Shown in pieces: positions 40,977 to 49,424 of a stretch of DNA of 64,000 bases. The stretch lies in assembly GCA_963695415.1 (NCBI GenBank), contig CAVOGL010000008.1, forward strand, positions 124,001-188,000, written 5' to 3'. Position 1 is the stretch's first letter, and the number at the start of each line of letters is the position of its first letter. Both the position numbers and the translations under genes were made by a program. The notes beneath the pieces were generated by a model that saw nothing but the letters and a program-made list of their open reading frames with translations, had not been told where the DNA came from and searched no databases. The stretch is from CAVXWV01 sp963695415. Lineage in GTDB: Bacteria > Chloroflexota > Anaerolineae > Anaerolineales > UBA4823.

Positions 40977-43832
40977 ATGAATGATACAGACCTGTCCAAT
41001 ATAGCGAATACTTCTCTAAACGAATCATCACAGAGAAGAAAATCTATCATCCGTTTCATTGGATACCTTTCGAAACGCGCATTGATGATCTTTTTGACCA
41101 TCATGGTTGGTGTATATATCACTGTCCTGATCGCTAACAAAAGTGGTCAGATCGACCAGAGAGTGGCTGCTGGTGTGGACAGGGTGATCAGCGTGATGCG
41201 CTCAAGAGGATGGCTCAATGACGTTGATGAAAGCGAGCATAGGGCTCTCATTGAAGAAAAACGCACTGAACTCCTGCAGGAAGCCGGATATTTTCTGCCC
41301 AGTGGGTTAAGAAATCTATATTGGACATGGAAAGCCTTACGTTTCGATTGGGGCGTGTCGCTGATGGCTGGAGATGGCATAATAAAGTGGCGAGACACTA
41401 CGGTCATTGATATTCGAGAAATACTTAAAGGTTATTTACCGAACACACTGCTGTTAGTGGGCACATCGAACCTGATCATATTCTTTTTTGGCATCCCACT
41501 TGCTCTTTATTTTGCCTCTCGCAAACAAAACAATTGGATAAACCGGCTGTTCACAACGCTCTCACCCATTTCTTCAATACCCAGCTGGATCTACGGCATC
41601 TTGCTTGTAGCGGTCTTCGCCGCTGGTTTACAGCTCTTACCTTTCGGGGGGAAATACGACATCCTGCCCCCTGAAACGCCCGTTGAGCGTATCACCCAAG
41701 TCACCCGGCACATGATCTTGCCCGTCACCGCCATCTTGCTAGGGATCATTTTCCAACTGGTGAATGTCTGGCGTACATACTTCACTATTTATTCCGAAGA
41801 AGACTACGTGGACCTGGCAATCGCCAAGGGATTGGACCCCAAGGTTGTGGAACGCCGTTATGTCCTGCGCCCCACCATGCCCTACATCCTGACCAGCTTT
41901 GCCCTCACCCTGGTCGCCTTCTGGCAAACAACTACTGCACTCGAATATTTCTTCAGTTGGCCTGGTATCGGTCAGCTCTATGTTAAGGCTCTGCCCAACT
42001 ACCTGGGGTTGAGTTTCTACCCGGGTGAGATGAGTGTGGTGATCAGCATTGTCGTATTGTTCGCTTATCTTCTCGGCTTGATCGTTTTCATTCTGGACCT
42101 GGCTTATGCATGGCTTGATCCTCGTATACGTTTGAACACGAACAACCAATCGATGCACGTGGCTAGAAAGAAGAAACTGATCAATTTTGAAACCAGGACC
42201 AGTAGTAAGGATTTCCAGTTTTCCTTTTCCTTGAATACAACGGACTCTCTTCTGGATCCACAAACCTGGAAACCAAGATCCGGACAATTGATCATGAATT
42301 TCCGAAACTGGTTTGGGGGACTGTTTACTCACAGCAAGGCAGAGACTGAAAGAACCAACAACTTACCCGATGAAAGCCAGCAGAAGATGGATTGGTGGAA
42401 CCGCTTCGCTGCCTCCTTGAAACAAAGCATCAAATCCATGCGTTCTAACCTCTCCCCTACATGGAGAGAAATCAGAAAGTCCCCTGCTGCCATCATCGGA
42501 TTAAGCATCATTTTTGTGATGGTAGGCGGATCGATCTACGCAATCATTGCTTATCCTTATAAGGAAATAGGCAGAAAGTTCTATACGGAAGCGGTCACCG
42601 GGAAAATCTCTGCTCCCAGAAACGCCCCACCACAATGGACGAACTGGCTGCGCAAAGAAAAGCTGCCGGAAACCCTCAAACTCAGCAGCCAGGACGGAAC
42701 CATCGAAAAAATTGTCAAGCAGAATGAGGATGGTACCAAAAACATCACCTTCCTGGCAAATATTGATTATGCATTCACTTCTTTTCCTCAGGACATCCTG
42801 CTGTATTTCGATTCGACTTTCGAGGAGAAAAGACCCTTCCTTTCTTCCGTGTGGAAGACTCCCGACGGTAGGGAGTTCAATCTGAAGAATGTTTCTATCG
42901 AATCGGATAGTCCCATATATTTATCTGATTTGGTCAATGTGCGAATAGGACTGCGTAAAAATCCTGGCATCGAGGATTGGTTCGTTGTAGAAGACCCTGG
43001 GATGATGCCTGGTTTCTATCTGCTGATGGCAGACCCAAACTCCAAAGAACCTGCAGCCCTGCCAGGAAAACACACTCTCGAAATTTCTGCCCTGACTTTC
43101 GAAGCAGATACTGATATAGACGTGGATATGCAGATATTAGGGCAGGTTTATGGTCTGGCAGGAACCGATGCGCTGAGGAGAGATCTGATCATCCCACTGT
43201 TGTGGGGAATGCCGTTTGCCCTGGCGATTGGCATCACTGGCGCTGTGATCACAACCTTTGCCGCCCTGATCCTCTCAGCAGTAGGTACCTGGCGGGGAGG
43301 CTGGCTGGACAACCTGATCCAAAGGATGACCGAAGTCAACATGATCTTGCCGGTCCTGGCGATCGGTATCCTGGTTTTTGCTCTTTATGGCATCAACCTC
43401 TACCTGATCCTTGGGGCAATCATAATCCTGGGTATTTTTGGCAGCCCAACAAAAACTTTCCGCTCCGCTTTCCTGCAGGTGAAAGAAGAACCGTACCTCG
43501 AGTCAGCCCGTGCCTATGGATCGAGTAACTCACGCATCGTGTTCCGCTACATGATCCCGCGCATCTTCCCACTTGTGATCCCGCAGCTGGTGATCTTGAT
43601 CCCCACTTTTGTCTTCCTGGAAGCCACGCTGGCAATTTTCAATGTATTTGACCCTTATTACCCGACCTGGGGAAAAACGATCCACGAAGCCATCAGCCGA
43701 GGCGCCTGGTGGGGAGGGTCGCATTATTGGGTGCTGGAACCAATCGCCCTGCTCCTGCTTGCTGGTTTCGGGTTTTCATTATTAGGCACTACCCTGGAGA
43801 GGATTCTATCGCCAAGATTGCAGGACAGGTAG
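40977..43832 (+). CDS. Fused peptide-type ABC permease (DppB-DppC fusion) with large extracytoplasmic insert
   Basis: A 951-residue protein. Residues 1-390 are a DppB-type permease ('GYLSKRALMIFLTIMVGVYITVLIA', coupling loop 'EEDYVDLAIAKGLDPKVVERRYVLRPTMPYILTSF', end 'WLDPRIRLN'). After a hydrophilic linker (390-490) comes a DppC-type permease ('REIRKSPAAIIGLSIIF', 'YLESARAYGSSNSRIVFRYMIPRIFPLVIP'). The external segment before 'LAGTDALRRDLIIPLLWGMPF' is about 200 residues (528-735) instead of about 50, and reads as a beta-rich domain. No ATPase or binding-protein gene is adjacent, so the partners lie elsewhere, perhaps the double ATPase at 11.8 kb. The first permease also has a long hydrophilic loop after its first helix. 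Confidence 0.87.
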   Translation: MNDTDLSNIANTSLNESSQRRKSIIRFIGYLSKRALMIFLTIMVGVYITVLIANKSGQIDQRVAAGVDRVISVMRSRGWLNDVDESEHRALIEEKRTELLQEAGYFLPSGLRNLYWTWKALRFDWGVSLMAGDGIIKWRDTTVIDIREILKGYLPNTLLLVGTSNLIIFFFGIPLALYFASRKQNNWINRLFTTLSPISSIPSWIYGILLVAVFAAGLQLLPFGGKYDILPPETPVERITQVTRHMILPVTAILLGIIFQLVNVWRTYFTIYSEEDYVDLAIAKGLDPKVVERRYVLRPTMPYILTSFALTLVAFWQTTTALEYFFSWPGIGQLYVKALPNYLGLSFYPGEMSVVISIVVLFAYLLGLIVFILDLAYAWLDPRIRLNTNNQSMHVARKKKLINFETRTSSKDFQFSFSLNTTDSLLDPQTWKPRSGQLIMNFRNWFGGLFTHSKAETERTNNLPDESQQKMDWWNRFAASLKQSIKSMRSNLSPTWREIRKSPAAIIGLSIIFVMVGGSIYAIIAYPYKEIGRKFYTEAVTGKISAPRNAPPQWTNWLRKEKLPETLKLSSQDGTIEKIVKQNEDGTKNITFLANIDYAFTSFPQDILLYFDSTFEEKRPFLSSVWKTPDGREFNLKNVSIESDSPIYLSDLVNVRIGLRKNPGIEDWFVVEDPGMMPGFYLLMADPNSKEPAALPGKHTLEISALTFEADTDIDVDMQILGQVYGLAGTDALRRDLIIPLLWGMPFALAIGITGAVITTFAALILSAVGTWRGGWLDNLIQRMTEVNMILPVLAIGILVFALYGINLYLILGAIIILGIFGSPTKTFRSAFLQVKEEPYLESARAYGSSNSRIVFRYMIPRIFPLVIPQLVILIPTFVFLEATLAIFNVFDPYYPTWGKTIHEAISRGAWWGGSHYWVLEPIALLLLAGFGFSLLGTTLERILSPRLQDR

Positions 43833-43851
43833 CCTCGTAAGTAAAAAAAAT

Positions 43852-44631
43852 TTAACCAGAAACGAGTTCTTCCCACCATCGTACAATAGCAGCTTCACTC
43901 CCGTACCACTCGCTGCCAGCAATCGAGTAATGAGCCACCCCATCCAGGATAATATGCACCGATCCTGGCAGTAATGCTGATTGGACAGGCACGATCCCAT
44001 CTCCCCAGGCACACGCCCATTGACCAGTTTCGCCACCACCGCAAATCTCCTGATAGATTTTTGAGACAAATCTCTGTTGTGTGGAACCTGCTGGATCCCC
44101 CATCACTGCCTTCCCGGCAACCGATGCGTAAGAAACGGACGGGGAAAAATAGGCTCCCGGGAATTTATTCTCCACCCACCTTGATACGGTACCGCCTCGC
44201 TGAAAGCCACCCATATTGAGATGGGGGCTGCCCAGGCTAACCATTAATGCCACCCGGATTTTTCCGTTATATCGGCGACCCAGGAATGGGTGATCAGTAA
44301 GATATAGCCGGGAGAGCACACCTCCCTGGCTGTGCCCCACCAGAATCACTTTACCTGTACTTGTCTCTTGTAGCGCCTTCTTTACCGTCAAATCCAGTTT
44401 ATTCAATAACTGAAACCAGCCAACCTGATTGAAGCTCAGGAACCAGTCATAGATGCGCGTGTTCACTATGTACACCTGATGACCGGTATATGCAGCAAGT
44501 GTGCGGCGCATATCCTTATAAATGCTGGCGGGGCTGAGAAAACCACCCAGGATGACGATGGGTAAGCCTGATAAACCTTTCGACAAAGTATTTTTGTTTC
44601 CTTTTTTCAGTAAATTATACCTTTCATCCAT
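43852..44631 (-). CDS. Lipase/esterase-like alpha/beta hydrolase
   Basis: A 259-residue alpha/beta hydrolase. ATG at 44631 (MDERYNLLKKG) is preferred; the upstream frame is AT-rich and overlaps the PadR promoter region. The oxyanion region 'VILGGFLSPASIYKDM' and the nucleophile elbow 'VILVGHSQGGVLSRLYL' (GHSQG) are clear. A catalytic His probably lies in 'DGVAHYSIAGSEWYGSE', and Asp in 'WGDGIVPVQSALLPGS'. The form resembles lipase-like acyltransferases and PGAP1-type proteins. No signal peptide is seen, so it is cytosolic. It is divergent from the PadR gene. Confidence 0.8.
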   Translation of the reverse strand: MDERYNLLKKGNKNTLSKGLSGLPIVILGGFLSPASIYKDMRRTLAAYTGHQVYIVNTRIYDWFLSFNQVGWFQLLNKLDLTVKKALQETSTGKVILVGHSQGGVLSRLYLTDHPFLGRRYNGKIRVALMVSLGSPHLNMGGFQRGGTVSRWVENKFPGAYFSPSVSYASVAGKAVMGDPAGSTQQRFVSKIYQEICGGGETGQWACAWGDGIVPVQSALLPGSVHIILDGVAHYSIAGSEWYGSEAAIVRWWEELVSG

Positions 44632-44730
44632 GAAGGTTTTTTTAGAATAAACAGACTGATTCGAGCTGGTGAAGTTTGTTTGCAAACATTCTTGATTTAT
44701 TAATAAGTATAGAATTCTATATTTATGTAC

Positions 44731-44767
44731 TTGACAATACTGTATATAATACAGTATAATGCTTAAC
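44731..44767 (+). promoter_or_regulatory. PadR promoter with overlapping operator
   Basis: TTGACA at 44731-44736 and TATAAT at 44755-44760 are 18 bases apart. Between them ATACTGTA (44737-44744) and TACAGTAT (44750-44757) form an 8-base inverted repeat around TATAA, which is the form of PadR-family operators. The start codon at 44768 lies seven bases after the -10 box, so transcription would begin at or next to the ATG (leaderless). Confidence 0.7.
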
Positions 44768-45121
44768 ATGACGAAAGAGGAACAAATTTCTTACCATCAG
44801 GATAAATTAATTCAAGAACTCCGACGAGGCGTGTTAGTAATGGCGGTCCTGAGCCAGCTAAATGAAGCCCAATATGGATATTCATTAATTGACCAGTTGA
44901 GTGATAAAGGGCTGAAAATTGACCAGGGTACTTTATACCCTCTCCTGCGCAGGCTGGAGTCCGAAGGTCTGCTGCTGAGCGAATGGAACACCGAGGGTTC
45001 GAGACCTCGCCGGTATTATGTAATAAGCCCGTTAGGCAAACAAGTACTGAATGCCCTGAGCGCAGAATGGGAATTGTTGTCTGGAAATTTGAACCAGTTG
45101 ATTAAACAGCATGACGGTTGA
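44768..45121 (+). CDS. PadR family transcriptional regulator
   Basis: A 117-residue PadR-type winged-helix repressor. The start 'MTKEEQISYHQDKLIQELRRGVLVMAVLSQLNEAQYGYSLIDQL' and the wing region 'IDQGTLYPLLRRLESEGLLLSEWNTEGSRPRRYYVISPLGKQVL' are diagnostic. It is the short, ligand-pocket-poor type. ATG at 44759 would overlap the -10 box, so the ATG at 44768 is preferred. The HAAS-type membrane protein gene follows about 100 bases downstream, a common PadR-HAAS pairing, so the repressor probably controls it along with itself. Confidence 0.88.
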   Translation: MTKEEQISYHQDKLIQELRRGVLVMAVLSQLNEAQYGYSLIDQLSDKGLKIDQGTLYPLLRRLESEGLLLSEWNTEGSRPRRYYVISPLGKQVLNALSAEWELLSGNLNQLIKQHDG

Positions 45122-45222
45122 AAAGATCAGTGAAGTGGATCATTTAATCGTAAAAAAAAATAAAGAAATGACGCGGGTTGGCAACCCGTTCAACAAGAAC
45201 AAATAAAAAAAGGAGAAATCTG

Positions 45223-46255
45223 ATGGAACTCATTGATAGATATTTACATGAAGTTGGGCGGTATCTATCCCCCAAAAACCGGACCGACATTCTCAAGGAA
45301 TTAAATTCTGTTTTAAACGATGCTGTGGAAGCACGCAGCGAAGGGGAGCCATCTGAGGAAGATGTGATCAAAGTATTGACGGAATTTGGTCCTCCCAACA
45401 AAGTCGCTTCGTCTTACTGGCCAGAAGGTCAATACCTGATCGGACCAGCCCTGTTTCCTCATTTCCGCACCGCCATCGGGATCACCCTGTTGGTCATGGC
45501 AATCGTGTACCTGGTATTGATCGGGGTGCTTGTTGTGATTGCCGGTCAGTACCAGGAAGCCCTGGATCTTGCCGGAGGATTTCATTGGTAGCGCCTTCAC
45601 TGCCCTGGGCATTGTGGTGTTGGTTTTCTACCTGTTTCAACGCTACAACTTACAAACTGGAACATTAAAAGAAGACGAAGAATGGGATCCGCGCTCGTTA
45701 CCCGAGGTTGAAGATCACCAGGAGATCAAACGCGGAGAAGTGATCACGGATATTGTTTTCAGCATCGCGTTGATCTCGTTTCTGGTCATATTCAAGGATG
45801 GTTTCCCCTTCACAACCAACCTGACTTCAGAATGGTCCAGCGTAACCAATCCGGTGCTTATCCAGTATTTACCATTGGTGATCGCTTCCTTCCTGATCGG
45901 GATCTTCATCGATTTCGTGCTTCTTTGGCGCGGCAGGTGGACGGTCGGGATGCGTGTTCTGAAGATTGCGGGGAATCTATTCGACCTCCTGGTGGTAGGC
46001 ATCCTGTTAGCCGGTCACCAGGCTTGGCTCTCACCGTATGTCGGCGATACCCTGTTTGATTACCTGCTGTTGGTCCCGCGAACAACTACGTTCACACCTG
46101 AAACTGTGCAGATTATGGTTATGCAGGCATTTTTCATCGCACTGGTAGTTGTTTTGATTGTCGAAACGGTAGAGACCATCAGCCAGATATACCGACTGGT
46201 CAGGCAACTCTTCGGCAATGACCCATTGACCATCGAGCTCAAAGGGTCAAAGTAA
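45223..46255 (+). CDS. HAAS-type (PadR-associated) membrane protein (one frame break)
   Basis: A membrane protein of about 343 residues. It begins 'MELIDRYLHEVGRYLSPKNRTDILKELNSVLNDAVEAR', the HAAS signalling domain (HTH-type Associated with PadR Adjacent Sequence) seen next to PadR genes. Then follows 'EFGPPNKVASSYWP', and the C-terminal part has seven or more hydrophobic segments. An extra T in TTT at 45580-45582 breaks the frame; removal gives 'DLAGGFIGSAFTALGIVV'. AGGAG lies seven bases before ATG at 45223. The protein may be the membrane effector of the PadR regulon, but its activity is not known. Confidence 0.75.
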
Positions 46256-46280
46256 CCATCTGTCTCTAACAATCCTTACT

Positions 46281-46323
46281 GCGATGGTGGGTGATGCCGG
46301 AGTCACTCACCATCGCTTTTTTT
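46281..46323 (+). terminator. Rho-independent terminator after the PadR-HAAS operon
   Basis: GCGATGGTGgGTGA (46281-46294) pairs with TCACtCACCATCGC (46303-46316) with one mismatch and an 8-base loop, followed directly by seven T. It ends the plus-strand operon and also separates it from the convergent dehydrogenase gene. Confidence 0.9.
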
Positions 46324-46331
46324 CGCGAGCC

Positions 46332-47397
46332 TCACCAGATCAGAGCAGCCTTAAGCAGGCTTCCCTGAAAGTTGTTGACAAACTCGAACGCGGTCGTATA
46401 TTGATCAACCGGGAAATGGTGTGTAACCAGCTGGTTGAATGGTATTTGGGACTCTACAAGCAATCTTACAGTATCCTCCGCATGATCCGGCACCTCGCGG
46501 GATTGATCAACAGGGAAATGGTGTGTAACCAGCTGGTTGAATGGTATTTGACTCACAAGCAATCTTCAGTCCCATGATCCGGCACCTGTGTTGCTGCCTA
46601 AAAGATGGATCTCGCGATGCATGAAATCATTCCACAGAAAATCCGACCGGGCTGAGTCGTAATCACCCACAACCAGTACCTGACCAGTACGTTTCACCAG
46701 CTTCAGACTGGCTTCCAATGCGACAGCGGAACCACTCGCCTCGACAACGAGGGGGAATTCAGCACCGATCGAAGCCGCTATACCTTCAGGCAGCTTATCC
46801 GCGGCAGCCTGGAAGGCATAAACGGATCGCAGCACCCAGCCTGGATGCAATTTCCATCCGTTCTCTGACACCACCGACAAGATATATTTCTTTAGCGATG
46901 AAATGCTCCAACATCAGTAGGAATAAAATCCCGATGGGACCATCGCCAAAGACCAGGGCGCGGTCGCAAACCGCCAGGTCCACACGCCGTAATGCACGCA
47001 GGACAACCGACAAGGGTTCAGCAAGGATGGCTGTGGTCAGGGAAAACTCTTGCGGCAATACATACAGGTTACTGGCGGCAGTGATGAAGTATTCGCCATA
47101 TCCTCCCGGATATTCGAAACCGACCTCTCCCCCATCGGCGAGGATATTCTCCGCAACACAATGCTCACCCACCAGACTATGATCGACACCGATACCAACA
47201 GAATCCACCACACCCGACCATTCGTGCCCAGGGATGGAAGGGTAACCCGTGCGCTCCCATCCCGCCAACATCTTCAGGTCAGTTGCGCAGATCCCGCAGG
47301 CATGCGTGCGGATGCGCACTTGCCCAGGACCAGGGGACGGCATGGGCACCTCCAGTAATTCCAGCCTGCCGGGCGCCGTGTTGACAAGGGCTCTCAT
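46332..47397 (-). CDS. Zinc-type (MDR) alcohol/polyol dehydrogenase, broken by frameshift and tandem duplication
   Basis: A medium-chain dehydrogenase. ATG at 47397 (MRALVNTAPGRLELLE) overlaps the upstream dehydrogenase stop (ATGA). The catalytic zinc region 'ACGICATDLKMLAG' and 'IPGHEWSGVVDSVG' are present, while the four-Cys structural-zinc loop is absent. The Rossmann motif is 'VFGDGPIGILFL'. The frame changes near 46822-46832. A copy of the last exon-like stretch is duplicated (46401-46587), placing a false stop after 'GSNTGAGSWD'. The true C-terminus, 'HAEDTVRLLVESQIPFNQLV ... FEFVNNFQGSLLKAALIW', lies at 46332-46500. Joined, the enzyme is about 335 residues, a normal length for the family. 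Confidence 0.75.
46401..46587. repeat. Degraded tandem duplication (about 90 bp) inside the dehydrogenase C-terminus
   Basis: Bases 46401-46495 and 46503-46587 share 'ttgatcaac.gggaaatggtgtgtaaccagctggttgaatggtattt' and 'catgatccggcacct'. The right copy has several one-base deletions and lost bases relative to the left. This looks like an unmerged read overlap rather than real tandem repeat growth, as at 21.9 kb. Confidence 0.8.
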
Positions 47398-48437
47398 GGG
47401 TGAATGATGACTTTGGAACGGTCTGAGCGCCCCATCCATTCGATAGCCTGGTGGATCTCGGTCAGTGGAAAACGGTGCGAAATGATCTGGCTGGTATCGA
47501 CCAGACCGCTTTCCATCAGGCGGATTGCACGGCTCATCGCCAGGGTGGTGGTGCCGAAGCTGGCATCCATGCGCCCCTCCAGGAAATGCGTATACCCTCC
47601 ATCCAACTCGAAGGTCTCGTGGGTGGTGATGCCGAAGACGTTCCAACGCGTGCCGCGCCGGCGCAGGTCTACCATTGTACGCACAGCCTCGATCGGTCCG
47701 GCAGCCTCGATGATGAAGTCCGGTCCCAGGGGGATGATCGCATAAACCTGCTGGCGGACATCTCCTCCGAACGGATCCACAGCATGGGTGGCTCCCAATT
47801 CTAAAGCCAGCTGGCGTGCGTATGATGAAGGTTCGATTGCAATGATACGGGCTGCACCGGCTGCCTTCGCCACCATTACGCAAAGCAGACCGATGCTGCC
47901 AGTGCCAATCACAACCACATCGTCTCCCACCTTCATCTCGCTGTACTGGATCATCCCTTTCCACACCCCGGAAAGTGGTTCAGTCAACGCTGCCGCATCA
48001 AAGGAGATCGATGATGGCTTGTGGTAAAGGCAGCTTTCCCTCGTGAGCATGTATTCCGCGAAGGCCCCTGGCCAGACGTCTTCAGGTCCGTCTCCCCCGG
48101 TGGTGAAGGCAGTTTCGCAGTAATGAGTGTTGCCCTCCCGGCAGTGGACGCACAGCCCACAAAAGCCCGAAGGCTGGCAGACGACCTCGTCGCCAGGCTT
48201 GAAACGGGTCACGCCGGGACCGACATCTGAGACGACCCCGCTGGGTTCATGACCCGGGATGAATGGGAAGCGCACATTCCGACGCCGTCCCGTGATGGCT
48301 TTGTAATCCGTGGCGCAGATCCCGCAGGATTGAATGCGCACGACCACCGTGCCGTATTCTTTTGCCCGCGGAACCGGCACCTGGTCCAGTTCCAACCTAT
48401 TGAAATCGTACAGGACGGCTGCCAGCATGGTATCCAT
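47394..48437 (-). CDS. Zinc-dependent alcohol/threonine-type dehydrogenase (MDR family)
   Basis: A 347-residue medium-chain dehydrogenase. ATG at 48437 is nine bases after AGGAGA. The catalytic zinc loop 'SCGICATDYKAITGRR' and 'IPGHEPSGVVSDVG' are complete, and the structural-zinc set is 'CQPSGFCGLCVHCREGNTHYC'. The Rossmann motif is 'VIGTGSIGLLCVMVAKAAGAARIIAIEP', and the acidic residue at the end of the second strand favours NAD. It resembles threonine, sorbitol and galactitol dehydrogenases. It is the upstream gene of a two-dehydrogenase operon. The pair may act in sequence on a polyol or amino alcohol, but no substrate-specific gene is adjacent. Confidence 0.87.
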   Translation of the reverse strand: MDTMLAAVLYDFNRLELDQVPVPRAKEYGTVVVRIQSCGICATDYKAITGRRRNVRFPFIPGHEPSGVVSDVGPGVTRFKPGDEVVCQPSGFCGLCVHCREGNTHYCETAFTTGGDGPEDVWPGAFAEYMLTRESCLYHKPSSISFDAAALTEPLSGVWKGMIQYSEMKVGDDVVVIGTGSIGLLCVMVAKAAGAARIIAIEPSSYARQLALELGATHAVDPFGGDVRQQVYAIIPLGPDFIIEAAGPIEAVRTMVDLRRRGTRWNVFGITTHETFELDGGYTHFLEGRMDASFGTTTLAMSRAIRLMESGLVDTSQIISHRFPLTEIHQAIEWMGRSDRSKVIIHP

Positions 48438-48471
48438 CAATGTGATTCTCCTATAGAATAAATGTAGGTAA

Positions 48472-48539
48472 AACCTTGCGAAGGCCGGTTTCAAATCATC
48501 ATACCCTGGCAGAAACCCTTCGCAAGGTTCAAACGACCT
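48472..48539. repeat. Inverted repeat AACCTTGCGAAGG
   Basis: AACCTTGCGAAGG (48472-48484) and CCTTCGCAAGGTT (48527-48539) are perfect 13-base arms around a 42-base loop. It lies in the spacer between the dehydrogenase pair and the DUF4405 gene, which otherwise shows no gene. It could be a dispersed palindrome or a structured leader. Confidence 0.6.
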
Positions 48540-48737
48540 GGTTTTATTGAAAACGAATAAATTATATCTGAATAACTCACCAGAAGTGCTCCGGGCATCT
48601 TCACAATCTCACAACAATCGAGACCTGACTTCATATGAACCCTATCTTTTCTTCATATTTTAATAACAGGTACATTTTATTATCAAGAAATCAAAATATC
48701 CGCAGATAAATTTCCATTCAAGGAGTGTGCAATCGCC

Positions 48738-49361
48738 ATGAAAATTTCGAAAACCACGCGCAACAACTGGATGATCGATGCCAATTTGTTCATCAGTGGG
48801 ATCATCGCTGCCCTGACCGGGATTTATTTCCTGTTCTTTCCGATCGGCGGTTACCAGGGAGGGCGTAACCCGATGTACGGCATCACCTTGCTGTTCGAGC
48901 GCAGCACCTGGGATGATTTACACACCTGGAGCGGGATCATCCTGGTCGCCATCGCTGCCGTTCACCTGACCATTCACTGGAGCTGGGTGGTGAACATGGC
49001 GCGGCGCAGCTGGAACGAGCTGCGCCAATGGCGGAGCAGTTTCAACCCGCGTGGGCGTTATAACCTGGTCCTCAACCTCGTTATTGCAATCAGCTTCATC
49101 CTCGCCGCCATCAGTTCGCTGTATTTCCTGTTTTACTCGGGCGGAAGATCGGGCGCAACCCCAACGCTGCTTTTCAGCTACAGCACCTGGGACCTGATCC
49201 ACACCTGGTCCGGCACCGTTTGGATCGTCGCTGCAGTTTTGCATTTCGCCATCCACTGGGGATGGGTAGTGAAAGTTACCCGTACCATCATTGGTGCCTC
49301 AGGATCGTTCATGCAAAAGCTGCAGCCCCATCATCCCGGGAAAGTTGCCCTGGAAAAATAA
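48738..49361 (+). CDS. DUF4405-type membrane protein, possible cytochrome b-like
   Basis: A 207-residue membrane protein with two related halves, each with two helices. Each half has a His pattern at the second helix pair: 'DDLHTWSGIILVAIAAVHLTIHWSWV' and 'DLIHTWSGTVWIVAAVLHFAIHWGWV'. The duplicated H-x2-W and H-x3-HW positions are well placed to bind heme, as proposed for DUF4405. AGGAG lies about 14 bases before ATG at 48738, a long spacing. The next gene, 64 bases on, codes a secreted protein, so the pair may belong to a membrane electron-transfer unit. Heme binding is inferred. Confidence 0.78.
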   Translation: MKISKTTRNNWMIDANLFISGIIAALTGIYFLFFPIGGYQGGRNPMYGITLLFERSTWDDLHTWSGIILVAIAAVHLTIHWSWVVNMARRSWNELRQWRSSFNPRGRYNLVLNLVIAISFILAAISSLYFLFYSGGRSGATPTLLFSYSTWDLIHTWSGTVWIVAAVLHFAIHWGWVVKVTRTIIGASGSFMQKLQPHHPGKVALEK

Positions 49362-49424
49362 AAAATTACAGGCTGGAATAAAGTTTTTACCAGTATAAAA
49401 ATATGATCAATAGGAGAAAATGAA

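Noticed and set aside
44737..44757. Palindrome as a recombination or transposon end
   Set aside because: It lies between -35 and -10 boxes of a PadR gene, where a repressor operator is expected, and there is no transposase or target duplication nearby.
46401..46587. Tandem copies as an insertion sequence or attachment site
   Set aside because: The copies belong to the coding end of the dehydrogenase, are degraded, and carry no terminal repeats or integrase.
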